Shown here one piece after another: positions 1-8,726 of a stretch of DNA of 64,000 bases. This DNA is from Salinibacter sp042218895. GTDB taxonomy: Bacteria > Bacteroidota > Rhodothermia > Rhodothermales > Salinibacteraceae. The notes below the pieces were generated by a model. The model searched no databases and was not told the DNA's origin. It was given only the letters and a program-made list of their open reading frames with translations. Both the position numbers and the translations under genes were made by a program. Location of the stretch: positions 32,464-96,463 of the forward strand of contig NZ_JBDGQQ010000020.1 of the NCBI RefSeq assembly GCF_042218895.1, in the 5' to 3' direction. Position 1 is the first letter of the stretch, and each line of letters begins with the position of its first letter.

Positions 1-686
1 TCGAAGGACTCCGTCTTAAAGAGATTGATGTATTCTCGTATCCGATCGAAGACCACTACCGTGTCGTTGAGCGAGTACCCGACGATCGTGAGGAAGGCGG
101 CGATGATGGACTGATCGATCTGTAGCGAGAAGGGCACAATCCCGTGTAGCACCGAGAAGAGCCCGAGGGTGATGGTGACGTCGTGCACGAGGGCCGCCAC
201 GGCGCCAAGGCTGTACCGCCATTCGAATCGGACCAGGATGTACAGGAAGATCACCAGGAGGGCCCCCAGCACCGCCTGGACTGCGCCCCGTTTTAGGTCT
301 TCTGCGAAGCTCGGTCCTACGATGTTGGTCCGCTCCATGCGAATATTGCGGTCCGGAAACTGCTTCCGGAGGGTCTTCAGAATTCGATTCTCTACGGTAC
401 TAATCTCTGCGGACGAGGCGAGGTCAATCTGGTGTCCGGTATCTCCAAACCGCTTCACCACAGGCTCACTTTCGAGGGTTTCGGTAAGTGAGGACCGGAT
501 TTTGGCGGTCTCCAGCCCCGACGTGTTTCCCACGACGAAGCGCATGCCACCGCGGAAATCGATGCCGAGTGCAAGTCCCCTGGTGAGCAAGGAGATAATG
601 CTTATGGCAAGGAGGGTCCCCGAGATGAAGTAGCCAATCCGCCGGTTGTAGATCAGGTTGTAATTAGCGTTCTCAAAGAGGCGCAT
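1..686 (-). CDS. secF: Protein translocase subunit SecF (3' end cut off by window edge)
   Basis: Inner-membrane subunit of the SecDF complex, which uses the proton gradient to help pull proteins out through SecYEG. Reading leftward from the ATG at 686 gives 228 residues with no stop before the window edge. The start MRLFENANYN is followed by a transmembrane segment, the LGIDFRGG motif of SecD/SecF, the VGPSFAEDLKRGA segment before the membrane domain, and the SLNDTVVVFDRIRE motif of transmembrane helix 4. The rest of the gene (roughly 80-100 residues in typical SecF) lies outside the window. It sits 69 bp downstream of secD on the same strand, so the two are probably one operon. Confidence 0.95.
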   Translation of the reverse strand, partial: MRLFENANYNLIYNRRIGYFISGTLLAISIISLLTRGLALGIDFRGGMRFVVGNTSGLETAKIRSSLTETLESEPVVKRFGDTGHQIDLASSAEISTVENRILKTLRKQFPDRNIRMERTNIVGPSFAEDLKRGAVQAVLGALLVIFLYILVRFEWRYSLGAVAALVHDVTITLGLFSVLHGIVPFSLQIDQSIIAAFLTIVGYSLNDTVVVFDRIREYINLFKTESF

Positions 687-755
687 AGCGGATCCGTGTC
701 GGGTTGAAGTCGCTTCGCGGAAAGAAATCTTTCGGAGAGCCTCAGAGGATGGGGC

Positions 756-2702
756 CTATCCGTAGCTCACGCGCATCTGTCGTTCCTCGACCATGTAGTC
801 GAAGATAATACGCGTCACGATGATCGCCGTGAAGAGGGACGCGAGGATGCCGGCCATCAGGGTCACGGCAAACCCTCTGATGGGACCAACCCCGAAGGAG
901 TAGAGGATGACCCCTACGAAGAAGGTCGTGATGTTGGCGTCGAGAATTGCGCTCAACGACTCCTCGTAGCCCGCGTTGATGGCTGCCTTGAGGGTCTTAC
1001 CGGTAGCCTGTTCTTCTCGCACGCGGTCGTAAATCAGGACGTTGGCATCCACGGCCATCCCGATCGTGAGCACAATGCCGGCAATGCCTGGCAGGGTGAG
1101 CGTCGCACCGAATCCAGCAAGGATTCCGAGAATCAAGATCAGGTTCAGGAGCAGGGCGATATCGGCGACGACTCCGGCCGTGCGGTAGTACATGATCATG
1201 AAGAGCACGACGAGGAGAAACCCGGACACAACGGAGATCAAGCCAGCCCGGGTGGACTCCTCCCCGAGGCTCGGCCCAACCGTGCGCTCCTCAACGATTT
1301 TGAGCTCCGTAGGGAGTGACCCTGATTGGAGAACGGTGACGATGTCTGAGGCTTCCTGGCGGGACTCCAGCCCTTCGATTTGGGTGCGTCCGCCGGGAAT
1401 TCGCTCCTGTATGTTTGGATACGAGTAAACGAGCTCGTCGAGGACAATGGCAACCCGTTCGCCGACGTTCGCGGCGGTGAGTCGTGACCACTGGCGCGTT
1501 CCCTGAGAGTTCATCGACATCGATACCATCGGCTGGTTCGACGCCCGGCTGAACGTCACCGACGCCTCCGTGATCACCTCTCCGAGGAGTTCCGGCTCGC
1601 TCTGAACACCAAGCAGCGCAAAGGTGTTGTTGCTCTGGCCGACAGGGTTGGCTGACCACCAGAAGCTCACCCCCGCGGGAATCATCTCCTGCACCTTCGG
1701 GTCGGAGATCAACTCGTTCACGCGGGCCGTGTCCTGCTTCGATACGTACCCTACGATGGGGGCTTCCTGACGCGGCAGAGGTTGCATGACGGCAAGGAGG
1801 GGATTCTGCGGACCACTCTCTTCACTGCCCGGCTGGGTAATGGAGGTCCCCTCTTGGTCGGATGCCTGCTGCTCGCCCCCGGCGAGCCGTGTTCCCTCCT
1901 CCACGGCGGAGGTGTCTGTGGTGTCGGCACGCGCCTGCACGGTGTCGGCCGCCGGAGCGTCGGCGAGCCGAGCCGTATCCTGCGCAGTCGGTTCGTAGTA
2001 TTCAATGATGCGCTGCACCGACGCCTTAAGCTCCTGGGGGTCGGCCATGAGGTGAAACGTGAGCTGGGAGGCGCTCTCCAGCAAACTCCGGATCCGCTGC
2101 CGCTCCTCTACACCAGGAAGTTGCACAACGATCCGGCGTTCGCCCTGCTTCTGGATGGTCGGCTCCGTGACGCCATAACGGTTCACGCGGTTACGAACCA
2201 CCTCCATGGCCTGCTGGACGGCATCGTCGGCCTTGTTGCTCAGGTATTCCTGCACCTTCTCGTTCGAGGATCGACGGGTGATGTTCGAGGCGTCGTCGCG
2301 GTAGTAGCGCGAGAGGCGGCCGTTCGGATTGCGCGACTGAAATTCTTGGACGAACGCGTCCACGACCGAAATGTCCTCCTTCTTGGCTCGCTTGCGGGCC
2401 GCCTCAAGGGCGCGACGGAAGGCCTTGTCCTTATTCGTTGCCAACTGTTTGAGAAGGTTGTCGGTCTGGACCTCCAGTGCCGCGTGCATGCCTCCCTGGA
2501 GGTCGAGGCCCAGGTTTAGGGAATTCCGGTCGAGCTGTTCGATCCACTGGCGGTGCTCTTCCTTATACTCCTTCCGCTCGGCCTCCTTCATGTCATTCAT
2601 CTTGGAGTTCACATAAAGGTACTGGACCGAGGGGTAAAGATAGTATCCGCACAGGCCGACGAAAAAGACCGTAAGTAAGAGTTTAAAACCGTTCCCCTGC
2701 AT
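756..2702 (-). CDS. secD: Protein translocase subunit SecD
   Basis: Partner of SecF in proton-driven protein export. The 648-residue product has an N-terminal membrane helix, the LNLGLDLQGGMH motif near residue 65, a large periplasmic region, and a C-terminal five-helix membrane domain containing AVDANVLIYDRVREE. Between about residues 245 and 310 there is a low-complexity Ala/Asp/Glu/Thr-rich stretch not expected in compact SecD proteins, which fits a halophilic periplasm. The ATG at 2702 is used because hydrophobic residues of the first helix follow at once. No clear Shine-Dalgarno is seen. The upstream 665 bp is free of genes and should hold the promoter. Confidence 0.96.
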   Translation of the reverse strand: MQGNGFKLLLTVFFVGLCGYYLYPSVQYLYVNSKMNDMKEAERKEYKEEHRQWIEQLDRNSLNLGLDLQGGMHAALEVQTDNLLKQLATNKDKAFRRALEAARKRAKKEDISVVDAFVQEFQSRNPNGRLSRYYRDDASNITRRSSNEKVQEYLSNKADDAVQQAMEVVRNRVNRYGVTEPTIQKQGERRIVVQLPGVEERQRIRSLLESASQLTFHLMADPQELKASVQRIIEYYEPTAQDTARLADAPAADTVQARADTTDTSAVEEGTRLAGGEQQASDQEGTSITQPGSEESGPQNPLLAVMQPLPRQEAPIVGYVSKQDTARVNELISDPKVQEMIPAGVSFWWSANPVGQSNNTFALLGVQSEPELLGEVITEASVTFSRASNQPMVSMSMNSQGTRQWSRLTAANVGERVAIVLDELVYSYPNIQERIPGGRTQIEGLESRQEASDIVTVLQSGSLPTELKIVEERTVGPSLGEESTRAGLISVVSGFLLVVLFMIMYYRTAGVVADIALLLNLILILGILAGFGATLTLPGIAGIVLTIGMAVDANVLIYDRVREEQATGKTLKAAINAGYEESLSAILDANITTFFVGVILYSFGVGPIRGFAVTLMAGILASLFTAIIVTRIIFDYMVEERQMRVSYG

Positions 2703-3367
2703 AGGACGTACGCGCTCAATTCAAGAATCAGAACAACACGGCGGACGAGGCCCACGGGCGGTTCATCGGGAGGGCCGTCGGATCCTAATGGATCCATTCG
2801 GGAGGTCGTGGGTGCCCGCAATCCCCCCAGTGCACTGCGGCGGTGGACTGGGGCACGGCTACGGCCCTAGCGGTCGTGAGGCGACAAGCACACGAGCGCG
2901 CCATCGCGCTCGGAGGGGGGAAAGACGCACGGCCTCCCCTGGTGGGTCCTCTAATACTCGAGACTGCGGACGGAGCGCCTGCCACTGCGGTCTACAGGTG
3001 CCCCGAGCCTGACGCGCCGTCGATAGAATCCGTCGCGCCAGTGCACAGAGGAGGGAGAACACCTCCTTCATCGGCGCAGCGACCAGCGCCTTGCAGGACC
3101 GGATTAGAGAGACGGTGCTCATGTGGCAGAAGAAGCGTCCACGCCGATAGAAGCAGAACAGTGGGACTGACGATCAACAGGAATAACGAATTTGGGAAAA
3201 TTGTTTCTCCCGACCGCCGGAAATCGAAGGGGCTCCGGCGTCATCCCCTCGATTTCACAGCTCCTGGACGACCCGCTGCCCCTACGCGTCGACGCCTGAG
3301 GTCGAACAACCCTCAGCGCGTCTGTATTTTAGGGATCGAACGTGCTTTTTCTCTCGCCCTCCGATCG
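2703..3367. other. Divergent intergenic region between secD and the lipase gene
   Basis: About 665 bases between the divergent starts of secD and the alpha/beta hydrolase. An open frame runs rightward from 2843 into the hydrolase, but its first 175 codons encode Arg/Pro-rich sequence with no protein-like character, so it is treated as non-coding. Promoters for both genes are expected here; none could be assigned confidently. An AT-richer patch near 3330-3355 is a candidate for the rightward promoter. Confidence 0.5.
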
Positions 3368-4246
3368 ATGTCCCCTCCGGCACCGCCCTCTACAGGTCGA
3401 GGTTCATTCGTTACGCACGACGGCCTCACGCTCTTTACCCGGCGCTGGCTCCCGGACGAGGAGCCGCAGGCCACAGTCCTGCTGGTCCACGGCTACGCCG
3501 AGCATAGCGGCCGCTACGACCACGTGGCCGCGACGTTCGTCGAGCAGGGTGCGGCCGTGTACGCCTACGACCAGCGGGGCCACGGCCGCTCCGGAGGGCG
3601 GCGCGCCTACGTGGATCGGTTCGGGCAGTACCTGAAGGACCTCGATCGCTTTCGACAACACGTCCAGTCGCAGACCCCAGACGTGCCGGTCTTTCTGTTC
3701 GGCCACAGCATGGGCGGGCTAGCGTCGCTGCTATACGTGCTGAATCACGCCCCCGATCTCCGCGGGCTGATATTAAGCGCCCCAGCGATCGAGGTCAACC
3801 CCGACCTCGCCCCGGTCCTCCGACACGTCGCTCAGTGGGTGGGGCGCCTCTTCCCCACCCTGCCCACCGTGCGCTCGCCGCAGGGCTCGATCTCGCGCGA
3901 CCCGGCGGTCGTCGAAGAGGCCGAGAACGATCCGCTCAACTACACGGGTCGAACCCTCGCCCGCACCGGCGCCGAGCTTTTGCGGGCAGGTTCGGAGGCG
4001 CGATCCCGGTTGGGGGAGCTCGACCATCCTTTTCTGGTGATCCACGGCACGGCCGACCCCCTTGCCACACCCGCATGGAGCAGGCGGCTGTACGATCGTG
4101 CGGCCGCCGACGACAAGACGCTCAAGCTCTACGACGGGCTCTACCACGAGACCTTCAACGAGCCAGAGCAGGACACGGTACTCCGCGACCTGGGCACTTG
4201 GCTCGCCGAGCGGATGCCTACTGACTCTGGTCCGCAGCGAGGTTGA
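3368..4246 (+). CDS. Alpha/beta hydrolase, monoacylglycerol lipase/lysophospholipase type
   Basis: A 292-residue serine hydrolase of the PldB/monoglyceride-lipase group, expected to release fatty acids from monoacylglycerols or lysophospholipids. The start is placed at the ATG of MSPPAPP, just before the family-typical FVTHDGLTLFTRRW strand; the frame is open further upstream but non-protein-like. The catalytic triad is readable: Ser114 in GHSMGG, Asp230 in HGTAD and His260 in GLYHE. HGYAEHSGRY near residue 41 forms the oxyanion-hole segment. No signal peptide is visible, so it is probably cytoplasmic. Its last 29 bases overlap the end of the convergent SIMPL gene. The exact substrate cannot be read from sequence. 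Confidence 0.9.
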   Translation: MSPPAPPSTGRGSFVTHDGLTLFTRRWLPDEEPQATVLLVHGYAEHSGRYDHVAATFVEQGAAVYAYDQRGHGRSGGRRAYVDRFGQYLKDLDRFRQHVQSQTPDVPVFLFGHSMGGLASLLYVLNHAPDLRGLILSAPAIEVNPDLAPVLRHVAQWVGRLFPTLPTVRSPQGSISRDPAVVEEAENDPLNYTGRTLARTGAELLRAGSEARSRLGELDHPFLVIHGTADPLATPAWSRRLYDRAAADDKTLKLYDGLYHETFNEPEQDTVLRDLGTWLAERMPTDSGPQRG

Positions 4247-4964
4247 ATACCACCTGGACCTGGGCCGACACTTCAATCTCGCCGGCAGCGTACGCTTCGG
4301 GGTCCGCCTGCGCGCCACTGGTGGCCTTGGCCATCCCCGCGCGGGCCGTCTTCACCTGCGGCCGGACAAAGTCGAAGCTCTGCTCGTTGATAGCGTGTAC
4401 GGGCCCGAGCTCTGCGTCGAGCGTTTCGGCCAGGAGTCGTGCCTTGTTGCGGGCGGCTCGGGCAGCCTTTCGTAGCGCCTCGTTGCGAAATTGGGTCCGG
4501 TCGCTTAGCTGATAACTGATGTTGCTGAGCCGATTGGCCCCGCTCTCCACCACGTCGGCCACGAGCTGGGGCAGGACCTCTAGGCGACCGAGCTCGACCA
4601 CCACCTGACGGGTGGCTTCGTAGCCCACGAGCGTGCGCTCATCCTCGTCGTCGTACTCGTACCGCGGCTGGAGGCGGAGGCTCTCCATGCGCATCTTCTC
4701 CTCGGGGACATCGAGGGCACGCACGGCATTCATCGCCTTCTTGGCCGCGGTGGCGTTCTGGGTCCGGGCCTTCTCAGCGGCCTGGGCCTGCGTGACCACC
4801 CCGAACCGGACCACGGCCTGGTCGGGCTGGGCAGTGGCGGTGCCCTCTCCGCTCACGGTGACGGTGGAGCGGTCGTCATCCTGCGCGGCGGCGGGCACGA
4901 CGGCCAGGACCGCAAGGAGCAGCGAGAGGACGGCGAGGGGAAGGAATCGGAGGACACGGGACAT
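4218..4964 (-). CDS. SIMPL (DUF541) domain periplasmic protein
   Basis: A 248-residue exported protein. Residues 1-27 form a classical signal peptide (hydrophobic Leu/Ala/Val core ending AAAQ). The mature part begins with TVTVSGEGTATAQPDQAVVRFGV, the typical first strand of SIMPL proteins, and continues with the Ala/Lys-rich helix QNATAAKKAMNAV and YEATRQVVVEL. Family members are periplasmic or outer-membrane associated with poorly defined roles, often linked to oxidative stress in other bacteria; that role is not shown here. It is convergent with, and overlaps by 29 bp, the lipase gene. Confidence 0.9.
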   Translation of the reverse strand: MSRVLRFLPLAVLSLLLAVLAVVPAAAQDDDRSTVTVSGEGTATAQPDQAVVRFGVVTQAQAAEKARTQNATAAKKAMNAVRALDVPEEKMRMESLRLQPRYEYDDEDERTLVGYEATRQVVVELGRLEVLPQLVADVVESGANRLSNISYQLSDRTQFRNEALRKAARAARNKARLLAETLDAELGPVHAINEQSFDFVRPQVKTARAGMAKATSGAQADPEAYAAGEIEVSAQVQVVFNLAADQSQ

Positions 4965-5070
4965 GGTTCACTGAGCAGGAGTTGCTGAGAGATGTTCGGC
5001 TAGATACGTCGCCCAATGAACGGACGCCCCGCAGCGATTCGTATCCTCGGATGTCGCGTTCCACCGTAGA

Positions 5071-6633
5071 CTACGGATGCAGGCGGGCAATCGTCCGCGG
5101 GAAGGGAATGGTCTCCCGGACGTGATCGCGTCCACAGATCCAGGAGACGGTTCGTTCGAGGCCCAGTCCGAATCCACTGTGGGGCACAGATCCGAATTTC
5201 CGGAGGTCAAGGTACCAGTCGAAGACCTCCTCCGGGAGGCCGTGGGCCTCGATCTGCTCTTTCAGGAAGTCGAGATCGGTGGCCCGCTCCCCCCCGCCGA
5301 CAATTTCGCCATAGCCCTCCGGCGCAAGCACGTCGATGCCCATGGCGAGGCGCTCGTCCTCCGGGTCGCGTTTCATGTAAAACGCCTTGATCTCGGCCGG
5401 GAACCGGTGCACGATGACGGGGCGGTCGAAGTGCCAGGTGAGCACCGTCTCATCGTTGCCGCCGAAGTCGGAGCCCCACTCGAACGTCTGGGCCGACGCC
5501 TTCCAGTCCGGCAGGTTGCGGAGGGACTCCTCGATCTCGTCGACCCGCTTATTGATCTCGATCTCGCGGGTGTCGATCTTGCGCTTCACGTGCTTCTTCG
5601 CCTGCCCGCGGCGCTTCTGGTTCTCTTCCTTTTCCTCCAACAGCTCCGCCTTCTCCTCCTTCAGCCCCGCAATCCGCTCGTCGATCATCGCGGCCGTCTC
5701 ATCGCTTCGCAAGAGCTCTACGGCCTCATCGTAGCTGATGCGGGGGAACGGCGTTTCGACCTGTTCGAGGACTGTGGTGTCGCGATCCAGGGCCTCAAGC
5801 TCTTCCTCACAGTGCTCGAGCACGTTCTGCACGATGTGGCTCACGAAGTCCTCCGCCAGCTGCGCGTTCATCTCCAGGTCGTAGAACGCCATCTCCGGCT
5901 CGATCATCCAAAACTCCGTGAGGTGGCGCCGCGTGGCCGACTTCTCGGCCCGAAACGTGGGGCCGAACGTGTAAACCTTGCCGTAGGCCATGGCCATCGC
6001 TTCCCCGTGCAGCTGCCCGCTCTGGGTGAGGTAGGCGCTCTCGTCGTCGAAATAGTCGAGCTCAAAGAGCGTGGAGGTTCCCTCCACCGCGTTTCCTGTC
6101 AGGATGGGCGCGTCCGTCTGCAAAAATCCGCGGTCCTGAAAAAACTCGTGGATCGACGTGACGATGCGGTTGCGAATCCGCATCACGGCCCACTGGCTCT
6201 CGCTGCGGAGCCACAGATGGCGGTGGTTCATCAGAAAGTCAATGCCATGCTCTTTCGGCGTGACGGGGTAGTCGCCCGACTCGCCGATGCGCTCGATGGC
6301 ATCGACCTGGAGCTCGTAGCCCCCCGGCGCCCGGTCGTCGGCACTCACGGTGCCAGTGATCTCGAGGGCGGCCTCCTGCCGCACGTCGTCGGCCACGGCC
6401 CAGCTGTCCGCGTCGACCGCGTCCTGCGGCACGACACACTGGACGAAGCCCGAGCCATCACGCAGGATGAGAAACTTGATGCCGCCCGAGCCGCGCTTGT
6501 TGTGGAGCCATCCCTTCAGGGTGACCGTCTCATCGACATGATCGGCGAGGGCCTCAATGCGAGTGAAGTCTTCGATGGTGCCTCCCTCCCGTTCGGGACT
6601 GAGCGTCGGGGCAGTCGTGTCGGTGTCGGACAT
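5071..6633 (-). CDS. asnS: Asparaginyl-tRNA synthetase with internal coiled-coil insertion
   Basis: Class II aminoacyl-tRNA synthetase that charges tRNA-Asn. The start is the ATG of MSDTDTTAP at 6633; an upstream in-frame ATG at 6720 adds non-conserved residues. The N-terminal OB fold (VTLKGWLHNKRGSGGIKFLILRDG) is followed by motif 2 (GPTFRAEKSATRRHLTEFWMIEPE) and motif 3 (GFGLGLERTVSW). At 520 residues it is about 50 longer than the usual 465. The excess is a Lys/Glu/Arg-rich predicted coiled coil at about residues 311-380, inserted between the conserved ISYDEAVELL and FEWGSDFGG segments of the catalytic domain. Everything needed for catalysis appears intact. Confidence 0.96.
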   Translation of the reverse strand: MSDTDTTAPTLSPEREGGTIEDFTRIEALADHVDETVTLKGWLHNKRGSGGIKFLILRDGSGFVQCVVPQDAVDADSWAVADDVRQEAALEITGTVSADDRAPGGYELQVDAIERIGESGDYPVTPKEHGIDFLMNHRHLWLRSESQWAVMRIRNRIVTSIHEFFQDRGFLQTDAPILTGNAVEGTSTLFELDYFDDESAYLTQSGQLHGEAMAMAYGKVYTFGPTFRAEKSATRRHLTEFWMIEPEMAFYDLEMNAQLAEDFVSHIVQNVLEHCEEELEALDRDTTVLEQVETPFPRISYDEAVELLRSDETAAMIDERIAGLKEEKAELLEEKEENQKRRGQAKKHVKRKIDTREIEINKRVDEIEESLRNLPDWKASAQTFEWGSDFGGNDETVLTWHFDRPVIVHRFPAEIKAFYMKRDPEDERLAMGIDVLAPEGYGEIVGGGERATDLDFLKEQIEAHGLPEEVFDWYLDLRKFGSVPHSGFGLGLERTVSWICGRDHVRETIPFPRTIARLHP

Positions 6634-6757
6634 GCGGTTGGGACAGGACTGGTGGACAAATACAGAGGAAAACGCGAGCGACTGGGCGGTCCGTGGCGCC
6701 GCACCGTCAACGTGATACACCGGCGCAGACTGAGGTTCCCCCTTGGGCTGGGCTTCG

Positions 6758-7621
6758 TCAGACGATCATCCAGGCCACGAGCGCTGTGGTGAGGGGCCAT
6801 CCTACGACGAGGTCGGCGAGCAGAGCGGTGCGCGGCCGAGTGGGATTCAGCCCCCACACCACACCCATCATGAGGAGCAGTCCGAGGGCGTCAATGCCGA
6901 CCAGCACCGGCTGGGAGGCGACGACGACCCATCCCGCTGCGCCCAGCGCTGCCCCAAGCAGCGGGGCCGTGGCGAGCCAGCGCACCTGTCGCCCGGCCCA
7001 CCCTGAGGCCCAAGGATTGAGGCCCACCGCTGCGTCCCCGGCCCGATCGGCCCAGTCCGCGAGCAGGAGGTTGGGCAGGATGAAGAGGCCCCGGTACCCG
7101 AAAAACCACAGGGCCTCCCCTCCAATCGGGCGGCCGGCTTCGACCAGGGGAAGCAGGGCCCCACCGGCGGCCCACGCTCCGGCAACAGCGATGGGCTTCG
7201 GGATTCCCAACAGGGACGCTCCCTCCTGGCTTCGGTACAGGACATAGACGCCCGCAATGCCGCCCAGGACCCCCGTCCACGCGAGCGTCGCCCAGCGGAG
7301 ATACGGCACCATGGCCCCACCCAGGGCAGCGAGCACGACCGTCTCGGCGGCCAGCCACTCGGCGTGCGACTGCACCCAGGCCACCCGTTCGGGCCGATTG
7401 ATCCGATCCTCGGGCGCGGGCATCCACACCCGATCGACCAAATACGCGAGCGTGGTGCCGCAGAACCCGGCGACCAGGAGCGGAAGATCCACGGCGAGGC
7501 CAAAGAGTCCGTAGGTGCCCAGGAGCAAAGCCACGGCCACGCCTCCTACGGGCAGTGGATCGTGACAGAGAGCCGCAAGGATCGCGGTGCGGGAGGTGTC
7601 GGGGGAGGACGATGGACCCAT
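6758..7621 (-). CDS. UbiA-like prenyltransferase-family membrane protein
   Basis: A 287-residue polytopic membrane protein with about eight hydrophobic segments. Two Asp-rich patches, AYLVDRVWMPAPED with NRPER shortly after (residues about 60-80) and LLLADWADRAGD (about 190), lie where UbiA-superfamily enzymes carry their NDxxDxxxD and DxxxD prenyl-diphosphate-binding motifs, but neither matches the consensus fully. It may therefore be a divergent prenyltransferase or a relic that lost activity. It starts 124 bp upstream of asnS on the same strand. The substrate is unknown. Confidence 0.7.
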   Translation of the reverse strand: MGPSSSPDTSRTAILAALCHDPLPVGGVAVALLLGTYGLFGLAVDLPLLVAGFCGTTLAYLVDRVWMPAPEDRINRPERVAWVQSHAEWLAAETVVLAALGGAMVPYLRWATLAWTGVLGGIAGVYVLYRSQEGASLLGIPKPIAVAGAWAAGGALLPLVEAGRPIGGEALWFFGYRGLFILPNLLLADWADRAGDAAVGLNPWASGWAGRQVRWLATAPLLGAALGAAGWVVVASQPVLVGIDALGLLLMMGVVWGLNPTRPRTALLADLVVGWPLTTALVAWMIV

Positions 7622-7759
7622 AGATCAGAGGTTGGGGGAAACACCCCGTTCGTCCCAGGGTGGCTTTTCAACGAGCGAGTGAAATATACGCTACAACCTT
7701 GGAGTTCCCTTCTAAACAGAGCCGCGACCACGGAATGTTTGTGGCATTTTCGGGGTCGC

Positions 7760-8600
7760 TCATTTAGTATAATGCCTCCTACAAGCTGAACCGGCGCTCC
7801 AAAGTTCACAGCTAGCACAAACAGAAGAACCTTAACCCCGGCTCCTTCGGCGGTGACTGCAGAGATTGGGGTTGACGGCTGCCGTTCGAGCTCAGACCCG
7901 GTCGCCTCGATCTGATTTCGGCAGGTGTGCTGGACGTATTCGACAGGGGCCAATTCCTTCCGCGTTGAGTTTTCGCGTCGGAGCGGGCGAAGATCGATGC
8001 CAGGGGCATCGTAGAGCAGGTCTTCAAACTCGTGGTACGCTTTGTCGTCGATTACGACTGATCCGCTCGGCACGCTGAACCGAGATTGCTTCCTCGCGCG
8101 AGTGCCGTTCCGTTCTCTGGGTGTGGAAACGGCTTCTGCCGAACCACCCTCAGCAGTGACCAAAAGATGCGTCTTACCTCCGAAGAAGCACTCGCCTTTG
8201 CTGACGATACGGCCGCGGAATTCCTCCATCGGCTCCTCTTCAGCGCCGTAGATCCGGGCCTGAGGGGTACGAATGTTCTCACAGACCGAAGCCAAAGAAC
8301 TATCGACTAGGTAGACGGGAAACCATCGATCAGGCAGGTGTCCTCCTCAGCCGTCTGCTCGTGAATCTGGGCCATTTGCCGAGAGAGCCGGCGCACAGGC
8401 GGAGTTGCTCGATGGAGGCGCCGGTTATACTGACTTCTGGGGAGGGGGATGCAGCTCTCCGTTTGGACATAGGCACGGGCCGTCGCGAAGTTGTCTCCGA
8501 AAAGCCGGGTGGCCTGAGCGTGGTCGTGATCGCCTCCGAATCGGTCATCGACCGCTGAGGCGGCTCGCTGTGCCCCTCGGCCCGAGGCAAATCGTCAGTG
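7760..8600 (-). pseudogene. IS982-family transposase remnant, frameshifted
   Basis: Read leftward, the sequence shows the order of an IS982-type DDE transposase: MTDSEAITTT, then after a frameshift near 8500 SQYNRRLHR and a DGFPVYLVDSS-like first-Asp region, FRGRIVSKGECFFGGKTHLLVT, SVVIDDKAYHEFEDLL (second Asp) and QIEATGSELER (Glu). The second half, 8295 to about 7800, is one open frame that reads through into flanking sequence; the first half is in other frames. The gene cannot make an intact enzyme. No terminal inverted repeats or target duplication could be identified by eye, so element ends are approximate. It separates the UbiA-like gene from pckA. Confidence 0.8.
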
Positions 8601-8726
8601 AGACAGTTCCGCAAGGCACAACTTGAATCGTTACAGCTTAAAACTTTTCGGAAGCGCTTCCACACTCGGTGTCTTCCATCCTTGAGGGTAGAATCGATCC
8701 CGTAGGGTCTTCTCTCGTTGCTCTCC

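Noticed and set aside
5077..6792. Long rightward open frame opposite asnS
   Set aside because: It is exactly antisense to a well-conserved gene and has no motifs; a product of GC-biased codon use.
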